From Planctomycetota bacterium (GTDB taxonomy: Bacteria > Planctomycetota > Phycisphaerae > WQYP01 > JAJZKY01): a DNA stretch of 7,536 nucleotides. This document shows positions 1 through 5,588 of the stretch, piece after piece. Both the position numbers and the translations under genes were made by a program. Under the pieces are notes generated by a model. It was not told the origin of the DNA. It made no database searches and saw nothing but the letters and a program-made list of their open reading frames with translations. The stretch spans positions 1 through 7,536 of the forward strand of contig JAJZKY010000207.1 in NCBI GenBank assembly GCA_021803885.1, read 5' to 3'. The first letter of the stretch is position 1. Every line of letters begins with the position of its first letter.

Positions 1-239
1 CACCCCCTAGAGACGGTCTGTTAGTCCAGCAGGGGATTGCCGGCGAACCGGGTGAAGCGCTGCCCTTGAGGAGGGTTTTAGGCTCTGTGCCGGGGGCAGG
101 GGAGGCGTATTTGTGGGACTATTCGAAGAGTTCGCCCGTTGTGCAGTCGGCATATAACTTTACAACAGCCTTGAAGCTTGGGTCGTGGGTCAGCTTGGAT
201 TTCCACAAGACAATTGCAGGAGGGTTAGAGCGGTTCTAA
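1..239 (+). CDS. C-terminal part of an unidentified protein (5' end outside window)
   Basis: Reading codons from position 3 gives 78 sense codons followed by TAA at 237-239. The other two plus-strand frames stop by position 24, and the minus-strand frames also contain stops. The residues look like protein rather than noise, for example AYLWDYSKSSPVVQSAYNF and GSWVSLDFHKTIAGGLERF, with alternating polar and hydrophobic stretches and a final Phe. A terminal Phe after an amphipathic strand is common in outer-membrane beta-barrels, but that is only a suggestion and I do not recognise the family. No start is visible because the gene enters from the left edge. Its stop lies one base from the stop of the minus-strand transposase remnant, so its last codons could come from the insertion element rather than the original gene. 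A non-coding chance ORF is possible. Confidence 0.5.
   Translation, partial: PPRDGLLVQQGIAGEPGEALPLRRVLGSVPGAGEAYLWDYSKSSPVVQSAYNFTTALKLGSWVSLDFHKTIAGGLERF
225..239. repeat. Short inverted repeat at the transposase-remnant edge, possible IS end
   Basis: The sequence TTAGAGCGGTTCTAA has 5-base inverted arms (TTAGA and TCTAA) around a 5-base centre. It lies directly beyond the 3' end of the IS630-type transposase remnant, where such elements carry their terminal inverted repeat next to a TA target. It could therefore be the outer end of the element. No matching copy is seen near the other side of the remnant (660-720), as expected if that end was deleted. The arms are short, so chance is not excluded. 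Confidence 0.25.
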
Positions 240-240
240 T

Positions 241-669
241 TTAGGTAGAAACATATCCAGAAGAGGCGAAGTAGTTGGCGCATTCGCCGGATGAGACGGT
301 GTTGAGCAGATTGCCGATCTCCACCCATAGGTCATCGACGGATCGTTTGGCGGCTTTGCGGAGCAGCGACTCGAGTTTGGAGACGAGCTTTTCTGTCGGA
401 TTCAGGTCGGGCGAATAGGGTGGCAGATAGAGCGCCGTTGCGCCCACGGCGGCGATGGCTTGTTGGATCCCCTCCACCTTGTGGCTGCTGAGATTGTCGA
501 GGACAACGATATCACCCTGCTGCAGCGTCAGACAGAGGAATTGCCGCACCCAAGCCAGGAACATCTCGCCGTCCATCGGTTCGTCGGCGACCATCGAGGC
601 TGACACCCGGTCATGCCGCAGGCCGCCCACGAAGGTGGTCGTTTGCCAGTTGCCGAGCGGTGCCGAAGC
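241..669 (-). pseudogene. IS630-family transposase, C-terminal remnant
   Basis: On the minus strand this encodes the back half of an IS630-family (Tc1/mariner-like) DDE transposase. Recognisable family blocks, in order, are GNWQTTTFVGGLRHDR, GDIVVLDNLSSHK with the second catalytic Asp, YLPPYSPDLNPTEK with the third acidic residue (Glu), and the terminal ECANYFASSGY before TAA at 241-243. Family resemblance can be followed to about 661-669. Beyond that the frame stays open but no longer looks like IS630, so the N-terminal helix-turn-helix part and the first catalytic Asp (normally in an LDETG-like block) are absent. A GTG at 628-630 is the most 5' possible start inside the recognisable part, but it falls in the middle of the domain and is not a real start. 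The remnant cannot be an active transposase. It lies in the same orientation as the large gene to its right and almost touches that gene's stop codon at 690-692. Confidence 0.88.
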
Positions 670-689
670 GGCAGCCTCGGCGAGGAGGT

Positions 690-3600
690 TCAGAACAAGC
701 TGAGCGGTACAGGCCTGCCCCTCGCTCCTCTGCTGCGGTTCGCTCTGGGAGTGAAGCCTGGGCCAAAGCCCACTCCGGTGAACAAGTTGAAAGGAGCGAA
801 GAAGGTGCCGCCCGGCCCTGTGCGAAGGAGGCAGATGAAGAAGCAGCCACCCGATGTGCTACCCGTAGATGTAAGGTAGTTGGTCTGAGTTGGGAAGGTA
901 GCTACCACAGTGAACGTTCCGACGAACTCGTTGAAGCTGTAGCTAGCCTGACCCGCGTTATTCGTCGTTTCCGGGACCGCCGCACCTCCATTGACCGAGA
1001 AGTCTACGGTAAGGTTTGCCGGCACCGGGGTGTTGGTCGTGGAGGCTGTTATGGTTGCCGTGCACGGAACCGTGAACAGACCAAATCCACAAGTAACGCT
1101 TAGGTTGGTTGGCTCGCCGGTCACGGTCAACGGAACGTAGGACGATGTGCCCTGCTGGTAGTTCCCGTTGGTCGGATTGTAGACCGCGTAAAAGCTATAG
1201 CTGCCGACAATCAGATTTGGGGCTGTTGCCGTAAACGTCGCTGTCCCGGCTGTGTTGTTGGCGCCGGAATTGGTCAGGGTAACCGTTCCCAGCGTGAATC
1301 CTGTGGAACTGTAGATGGTCAGCGTGCCCGTGGGATAGCCCAGTCCAGCCGATCCCGCGACGGTAACGTTCGCCGTAAATGTGCTGGCATAAGCCGCGGA
1401 GGATGGGCTCAAGGTCAGGGTGACGGGCGTTCCGGCCACCGTAACCGCGAAGGCTGCTCCCGAAGCGGCCGTAGGCTGATAGCTGGAGTCGCCCGAATAG
1501 AGCGAGGTGAACAGATACGACCCGCTACCAAGGTGACCGACGTCGTAGGAGGCCACGCCGCCACTGTTCAAGGGGTAGGGACCGGTGCCCAGCGGTGAAC
1601 CCGCCGAGTTTTCAAAGATGACGGATCCAGTGGGAGTGTTGCCGCTGTAGGCCGGTTGGACGGTGGCTTGAATCGTCACGTCCGTATTGTTGTCCGCAAG
1701 TGGGAAGGTATTGTTGGGAGGCGCGACACTCAGGCCGATTTGAGCTGCCGACGCATTGGTGAGCAGGTCAATGCTGGGGTTGCCCGCGGGGTTGGCGGGA
1801 TATTCCGTGAGATAGCGCGACTGGTAGGCCGGGCTGGCAATGTTGACCTGGTGGAAGGTGTTGGCGGTGACGATGTCAGGCTTGCCGTCGTTGTTGAAGT
1901 CGCCCACCGCTACGGCCCAGGGTTGCGTCGTCGCTCCGAATTGACCGGCGGCACGCTGCTGAATGGTGCCGAAGGTGCCGTCGCCCTTGCCGAGCGTGAG
2001 CTCAACCGCGTTATAGTTGGGGGCCACACCGACGATGTCCAGAATGCCATCGCCATTGAAGTCGCCTGCGGCGATCGAGTCGGGGAAGTTGAGCGACGGG
2101 CTTTCCACGCCGGCAAGGAAGGTATTGTTCCCGTTGCCCGCGAAGAAGTAGATGTCGTTGGCTGTCGTGTTCCCCACCACGATGTCCAGTTTGCCGTCGC
2201 GATTGAAGTCGCCCACCACCAGCGAGGATGGATTCTTGTTCGTGGCGTAGATCGCGGGCGTGCCGAAGGTTCCATTGCCGTTGTTCGGGAACACTTCGAG
2301 TTCCGCGGCGCTGTAGCAGCTGACGGCGATGGACGGATAGCTGTCAGCTGCAAAGTCCCCGATGGCAACGCCGTACGGATTGGCGCAGGTGGCCAGCGTT
2401 GTCGCCGAGGCGGTGAAGGTTCCAGTCGCCGACCCCATCAGGATCGAAACCGTATTGGCTCCATAATTCGTGACCGCCAAGTCAGGATAGCCGTCGCCGT
2501 TGATGTCTCCGATGGCGACCTGGTAGGGCTGCTTGCCGACCGTATAAGGGACAGCCGCGGCAAACGCGCCGTTGTTGCCTTTGCCATTGTTCAATAGGAC
2601 GCTGACAGTTCCATCCGTGGTATTTGCCGTGACCAGATCAGGATAGCCGTCGCCGTTCAAGTCGCCGGAAGCGATCCAGTAGGGCTGTTTGCCTACGGGG
2701 TAGGCGGTCGATGCGTTAAAACCATTGGCGCCATTGTTGAGAAGCACTTGGACCGTATTGTCTTGCAGATAGCTGACAGCAATGTCCAGGTTGCCGTCTT
2801 TGTTGAAGTCGCCCACGGCGACGCCGTCGGCAAAGTTACCGTAGCCGTTGGATATTTTGTTTGCCGATGCAGAACTGCGGCCATCGGGGTACTGGGTCGG
2901 CAGAGTGTTGTTGAGCAGAACGGAAGCCAGGTTCGTGTTCTGCTGAGTAAGGACAACATCAGGCTTGCCGTCACGATTGAAGTCCGCGACAGCGGGCAGC
3001 GTCCCGGGTTTGAATGTCTCGCTGGTAGCCTGCGCGGTTTGCAATGTGCCGTCGCCGTTGCCCAGAAGAACATCTACTTCGCCAGTGCTGGCAGTTGGTG
3101 AGTCGAAGGCAATCGCATCGGGATAGCCGTCGCTGTTCACATCGGTGACCGCGATCGCGATTGGGTTGGTTCCCGTCGCCTGAACTGAGCGAAGGGTCAA
3201 GGCGCCAGGCGCGCTGCCGGCCAGAATGCTTACGGTGTTGTTGCCAGTATTGGAGGTGGCAACATCCAGGTTGCCGTCATTGTTGAAATCGGCGGCGACG
3301 ATGCCGCTGGGTGCGGTTCCAGTACCCGTCGAATAACTGCCCAGCAAGGTGAACGCTCCGGTACCGTTGCCAGTAAGAAGATGGACATTGCTATTGGCGC
3401 TGTCGGAGACCGCCAGGTCCAGGTTGCCGTCATGGTTGAAGTCCCCGGTTACGACGCCGGTCAATGTGCCTGCCAGACCGGTCGGTACGACCGTGCCGTG
3501 GCCGCCCCCGAGATTCATGTACGCGGTAATCCCGCCCGTACCACTCACTACGGCGACATCAAGAAAGTCTTCGTTGACGGTAAAATTGCCGGCCACCATC

Positions 3601-4079
3601 GCGACGGGATCGGTGACCGACTCGGTTGCGAAAGGCGAGGTGGGAAAGGTGCCAGGCGCACTTGCGCCATTATTCAGGAACAACTCGACAAGATTGGTGC
3701 CGGGGCATGCGACCAGGATATCGGGGTATCCATCACCGTTAAAATCCTGTGCCAACACTGCCGTCGGATCCGTGCAGGTTGGAATCGTGGCAGCCCCTCC
3801 AAATGTGTTGGGACCCGTCGCAAGATAGACCTTCATGTTTCTGTTTGTACTGTCCGTTACCACCAGGCCCTGGTAGCCGGAATGCGCGAAATCGGCGGCA
3901 GCTACGCCCTGGGGGGTGGTACCTGTGGTCAAGTTCGGCGACGGAGATTGAAACAATCCTTGCGCACTTGCCGCACACGGAAGGGCCAGGAAGCTGACTA
4001 CACAAGCCGCGCTGACCGCGAGGGAGGCAAGACGAAGGGAGAAACCGCTGGCGGAGGGACTGGAGAGTAACCTAGACAT
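690..4079 (-). CDS. Secreted FG-GAP/VCBS-repeat protein with C-terminal Ig-like domains
   Basis: The product has 1129 residues. Residues 1-39 form a Sec signal peptide: basic start, hydrophobic core near LAVSAACVVSFLALP, and an ASA-Q cleavage site after about Ala39. Residues about 55-745 carry 14 FG-GAP/VCBS repeats spaced 49-58 residues apart. Eleven have the full calcium-loop pattern D-x-N-x-D-G-x-x-D, with first Asp at for example residues 112, 213, 366, 424, 473, 525 and 727. Repeats 1, 3 and 11 are degenerate. Such repeats build seven-bladed beta-propellers. Three Ig-like (Big_3-type) domains follow at about 783-881, 882-988 and 989-1077. The last 52 residues are Gly/Phe-rich, then Arg-rich, and fit no domain I know. 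The ATG at 4077-4079 is preceded by GAGG at 8 bases. The product is expected outside the cytoplasm, perhaps in adhesion or carbohydrate binding, but no enzyme motif is visible and the ligand is unknown. The stop is next to a truncated IS, so the tail may not be native. Confidence 0.92.
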   Translation of the reverse strand: MSRLLSSPSASGFSLRLASLAVSAACVVSFLALPCAASAQGLFQSPSPNLTTGTTPQGVAAADFAHSGYQGLVVTDSTNRNMKVYLATGPNTFGGAATIPTCTDPTAVLAQDFNGDGYPDILVACPGTNLVELFLNNGASAPGTFPTSPFATESVTDPVAMVAGNFTVNEDFLDVAVVSGTGGITAYMNLGGGHGTVVPTGLAGTLTGVVTGDFNHDGNLDLAVSDSANSNVHLLTGNGTGAFTLLGSYSTGTGTAPSGIVAADFNNDGNLDVATSNTGNNTVSILAGSAPGALTLRSVQATGTNPIAIAVTDVNSDGYPDAIAFDSPTASTGEVDVLLGNGDGTLQTAQATSETFKPGTLPAVADFNRDGKPDVVLTQQNTNLASVLLNNTLPTQYPDGRSSASANKISNGYGNFADGVAVGDFNKDGNLDIAVSYLQDNTVQVLLNNGANGFNASTAYPVGKQPYWIASGDLNGDGYPDLVTANTTDGTVSVLLNNGKGNNGAFAAAVPYTVGKQPYQVAIGDINGDGYPDLAVTNYGANTVSILMGSATGTFTASATTLATCANPYGVAIGDFAADSYPSIAVSCYSAAELEVFPNNGNGTFGTPAIYATNKNPSSLVVGDFNRDGKLDIVVGNTTANDIYFFAGNGNNTFLAGVESPSLNFPDSIAAGDFNGDGILDIVGVAPNYNAVELTLGKGDGTFGTIQQRAAGQFGATTQPWAVAVGDFNNDGKPDIVTANTFHQVNIASPAYQSRYLTEYPANPAGNPSIDLLTNASAAQIGLSVAPPNNTFPLADNNTDVTIQATVQPAYSGNTPTGSVIFENSAGSPLGTGPYPLNSGGVASYDVGHLGSGSYLFTSLYSGDSSYQPTAASGAAFAVTVAGTPVTLTLSPSSAAYASTFTANVTVAGSAGLGYPTGTLTIYSSTGFTLGTVTLTNSGANNTAGTATFTATAPNLIVGSYSFYAVYNPTNGNYQQGTSSYVPLTVTGEPTNLSVTCGFGLFTVPCTATITASTTNTPVPANLTVDFSVNGGAAVPETTNNAGQASYSFNEFVGTFTVVATFPTQTNYLTSTGSTSGGCFFICLLRTGPGGTFFAPFNLFTGVGFGPGFTPRANRSRGARGRPVPLSLF

Positions 4080-4086
4080 GATAGTG

Positions 4087-4092
4087 ACCTCA
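4087..4092 (-). promoter_or_regulatory. Ribosome binding site of the repeat protein gene
   Basis: On the minus strand TGAGGT precedes the ATG at 4077-4079, with 8 bases between GAGG and the start codon. This is a normal Shine-Dalgarno distance. It supports this ATG, which is also where the signal peptide begins. Confidence 0.6.
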
Positions 4093-4164
4093 AAAAGAAA
4101 CGGTGAATATGCGTCGCTACTGGGGTGGAGTACGGGCCGGTCTCACATTGATGCCGGCCTGATT

Positions 4165-4186
4165 CAATCCACCCTAAAACAATCCA
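4165..4186. repeat. CAATCCA direct repeats upstream of the repeat protein gene
   Basis: CAATCCA occurs at 4165-4171 and 4180-4186, 15 bases apart, about 85-107 bases before the start codon of the minus-strand repeat protein gene. The complement TGGATTG occurs at 4234-4240 and 4394-4400. The spacing and position would suit a regulator-binding array, but the word is short and part of this may be chance. Confidence 0.3.
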
Positions 4187-4323
4187 AAACGTCGCGCCGG
4201 GCTGGGCGTGGGTTCCGGTTTTCTTGGGGCGGCTGGATTGTGACAGGTGAGTGCATCTTGCCCTGCCAACCTGTGCCGCGCGAGTGCCAACGCTAACTTT
4301 TCTCTTGCCCTGGAGCTCCACTG

Positions 4324-4346
4324 CATCCAGCGCACCCAGCGCATCC
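4324..4346. repeat. Imperfect 9-base tandem repeat
   Basis: The units CATCCAGCG, CACCCAGCG and a partial CATCC follow one another, making about 2.5 copies. The repeat is in non-coding sequence and no function is apparent. Confidence 0.45.
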
Positions 4347-4388
4347 AAGAACCGCGAATGGAGGGCGGTAGGATTCGCCATGGGCGTG

Positions 4389-4402
4389 TGCAATGGATTG
4401 CA
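4389..4402. promoter_or_regulatory. Perfect inverted repeat, possible operator
   Basis: TGCAAT and ATTGCA flank a GG centre, giving 6-base perfect arms. The repeat is in the gene-free region, about 310 bases before the minus-strand repeat protein gene and about 350 bases past the rfbC stop. A second small symmetric site, CCTA and TAGG around 4 bases, follows at 4410-4421. The shape suits a dimeric DNA-binding protein; no regulator can be named. Confidence 0.3.
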
Positions 4403-4517
4403 TATCCTTACCTATAGCTAGGCGAAGACAAGGTTTCCGCGCACTTTAGTTTTGCGCGTTCCAATCTGCAAAAGACTGTAGGCGTAGGAAATGCTGCCTG
4501 AGTCTAACCCATTCAGG

Positions 4518-4545
4518 AAAATAAGACGATAAAAAAACTTTCGTC
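4518..4545 (-). terminator. Weak intrinsic terminator candidate downstream of rfbC
   Basis: Read on the minus strand, GACGA and TCGTC form a 5-base stem around an 11-base T-rich loop and are followed by TTATTTT. This lies about 200 bases beyond the rfbC stop, so it could end the rfbC transcript before the repeat protein gene. The stem is short and the T-run is interrupted, so efficiency is doubtful. Confidence 0.25.
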
Positions 4546-4749
4546 ATCTATACAGATTTGCGGGGATCGAATACATCGCTCAACCTACGAATCAGGCGGA
4601 AACAGGAGGAAATTTGCGCGCCTGGACATGAAGCAGGCACCGCCCATAGATGTTAAAGGTCTACCACAACAATAGGATGGGCTATACGTGGAAATGTAGA
4701 GTTACGCCCGTGGCAGGCAATGGTCAAGCTCTTCGGTCGGGATGGGGGG

Positions 4750-5295
4750 TTAGCATGTTGGCACCTCCGTCTGTTCGAAGGCGGTTCCAGCAGCATCTTT
4801 TGCGGCAACAATCGGGTCTGCCGTCAGAGGCCACTCGACCCCAAGGACGGGATCGCTCCAGAGAATGGTCCGCTCGGACCCTGGAGAGTAAAAATCCGTG
4901 GTTTTGTACAGCACGTCCGCGGATTCGGACAGGACCAGGAAACCGTGGGCGAATCCGGGAGGAATCCACAGCATTTCGGGAACTTCCGCGCTTAATTCGA
5001 CGCCGACCCATTGCCCGAAGTCCGGGGAAGAGCGTCGAATATCGACGGCAACATCGAAAATGCGACCCGCCACGGCGCGCACCAGTTTGCCCTGAGGATG
5101 CTGCAATTGAAAATGCAGCCCTCGCAAGACGTGCTGGCGGGACCGGGACTGGTTATCCTGTACAAAGTGGGAGGGAAGGCCGGCTTCGCGAAAAGCAGCT
5201 TCGTTCCAGGTCTCGGCAAACCAGCCGCGGTGATCGGCAAATATGCGCGGTCGCAGTAGCAGTACGCCGGGCAAGCGCGTGGCAACGACTTCCAT
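4750..5295 (-). CDS. rfbC: dTDP-4-dehydrorhamnose 3,5-epimerase
   Basis: RfbC/RmlC is a cytoplasmic cupin enzyme that epimerises C3 and C5 of dTDP-4-keto-6-deoxyglucose, giving dTDP-4-keto-L-rhamnose. The 181-residue product has the usual family length. It shows the conserved blocks FVQDNQSRS (44-52), VLRGLHFQ with the catalytic His61, PQGKLVRAVAGRIFDVAVD (67-85) with Lys70, LWIPPGFAHGF (109-119) with His117, YKTTDFY with Tyr130, and the late DPVLGVEWPL. No key residue is missing. The ATG at 5293-5295 is the only usable start, because an in-frame TAA lies four codons upstream at 5305-5307. No Shine-Dalgarno precedes it; the bases before the ATG read TTCTCCT on the minus strand. A promoter-like pair sits so close that the message may be leaderless. 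The gene is divergent from rfbB and rfbA, the enzymes acting before it. Confidence 0.97.
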   Translation of the reverse strand: MEVVATRLPGVLLLRPRIFADHRGWFAETWNEAAFREAGLPSHFVQDNQSRSRQHVLRGLHFQLQHPQGKLVRAVAGRIFDVAVDIRRSSPDFGQWVGVELSAEVPEMLWIPPGFAHGFLVLSESADVLYKTTDFYSPGSERTILWSDPVLGVEWPLTADPIVAAKDAAGTAFEQTEVPTC

Positions 5296-5301
5296 AGGAG
5301 A

Positions 5302-5329
5302 AGTTTACCGTTATTCCGCGTGCGGGCAA
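5302..5329 (-). promoter_or_regulatory. Candidate rfbC promoter, would give a leaderless transcript
   Basis: On the minus strand TTGCCC (5324-5329) and TAAACT (5302-5307) are separated by 16 bases. They match the sigma-70 type -35 and -10 boxes at 4 of 6 (counting TTG and one C) and 4 of 6 positions. Only six bases lie between the -10 box and the rfbC ATG, so transcription would begin at or next to the start codon. This agrees with the missing Shine-Dalgarno. It is a pattern match only. Confidence 0.35.
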
Positions 5330-5546
5330 TGCCTTTCGCGCACGGCTCAAGGCGACACGCTCCATTCTGGATCGCAACCGCGCAAGGGAGATCATGGCGA
5401 ACGAGAGGAAGATTCTTCGCCTGGCTCAGGATGGAGAACGATGCAGAATGTCACGACCCGATAGCCGCTTGCGATCCCGCAATCCAGTAGACTGACCTTT
5501 CACCCTATCAGCGGGTTGTGGATGGCTGTAGATGTAAGGAATGGGC

Positions 5547-5568
5547 TGAGACGATTCTCAATCGAATC
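5547..5568 (+). promoter_or_regulatory. Overlapping inverted repeats in the rfbB leader
   Basis: Three perfect 5-base inverted repeats share bases: TGAGA/TCTCA (5547-5551 with 5556-5560), CGATT/AATCG (5552-5556 with 5560-5564) and GATTC/GAATC (5553-5557 with 5564-5568). As RNA only one could form at a time. The last ends five bases before the AAGGA element of rfbB. They may be alternative leader hairpins or a DNA-binding site. The stems are short. Confidence 0.3.
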
Positions 5569-5573
5569 TTTTG

Positions 5574-5578
5574 AAGGA
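5574..5578 (+). promoter_or_regulatory. Ribosome binding site that decides the rfbB start
   Basis: AAGGA lies 10 bases before the TTG at 5589. The other in-frame TTG, at 5571, has no purine-rich element before it and overlaps this site. This favours 5589. Confidence 0.5.
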
Positions 5579-5588
5579 TGAAATAATT

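Larger units (their letters stand above)
4080..4749. other. 670-base gene-free region between the repeat protein gene and rfbC
   Basis: No ORF here resembles a protein. A 131-codon minus-strand frame (3998-4393) overlaps the start of the repeat protein gene and reads as low-quality sequence. The region contains the upstream side of the repeat protein gene and the downstream side of rfbC, both on the minus strand. It holds a perfect inverted repeat at 4389-4402, four copies of a 7-base word (CAATCCA or its complement) between 4165 and 4400, 9-base tandem units at 4324-4346, and two small hairpins at 4497-4517 and 4525-4545. I see no tRNA, riboswitch or recognisable small RNA. A weak minus-strand promoter-like pair, TTGCAG and TAAAGT with 17 bases between, lies at about 4444-4472. 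Confidence 0.55.
5296..5588. promoter_or_regulatory. Divergent control region between rfbC and rfbB
   Basis: These 293 bases separate the divergent starts of rfbC (minus) and rfbB (plus) and must hold the promoter of each, unless rfbB is read from elsewhere. The rfbC side has a promoter candidate next to the ATG. On the rfbB side I find no convincing -35/-10 pair, but overlapping inverted repeats lie at 5547-5568 just before the rfbB ribosome binding site. A plus-strand open frame from 5298 to 5495 has only a late ATG (5394, 33 codons) with a GGAG set too close. A 19-codon frame, 5522-5581, ends inside the rfbB ribosome binding region. Neither is supported as a gene. Confidence 0.5.

Noticed and set aside
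613..1103. Plus-strand ORFs over the IS/secreted-protein junction (613-879 and 660-1103)
   Set aside because: They lie antisense to the Ig-like domain and transposase, have no family likeness and no ribosome binding site, and read as shadow frames.
1656..2597. 313-codon plus-strand ORF opposite the secreted-protein gene
   Set aside because: Its recurring pattern mirrors the FG-GAP repeats read backwards. The minus-strand frame has a signal peptide and clear domains, so this one is a shadow.
1881..3910. Regularly spaced repeats as a CRISPR array
   Set aside because: The spacing of about 150 bases and the degenerate, in-frame repeats encode FG-GAP calcium loops. There are no short identical repeats with unique spacers.
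3381..4070. 229-codon plus-strand ORF antisense to the secreted-protein N-terminus
   Set aside because: It is composed of antisense repeat motifs, shows no recognisable domain, and ends over the signal peptide sequence.
3998..4393. 131-codon minus-strand ORF overlapping the start of the secreted-protein gene
   Set aside because: It overlaps a well-supported start in another frame and its residues show no domain or hydrophobic pattern.
4497..4517. Hairpin CCTGAGT/ATTCAGG as a terminator
   Set aside because: Read on the plus strand, no T-run follows it and no plus-strand gene ends there. On the minus strand the T-rich stretch precedes the stem, not follows it.
4650..5297. 215-codon plus-strand ORF opposite rfbC
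   Set aside because: It is antisense to a complete rfbC, Arg/Ser-rich, and typical of a shadow frame.
5298..5495. Plus-strand open frame between rfbC and rfbB (reads ARLKATRSILDRNRAREIM and on)
   Set aside because: The residues look somewhat protein-like, but the frame begins just after a TAG overlapping the rfbC start codon and its only ATG (5394) leaves 33 codons with GGAG only three bases away. Not enough support.
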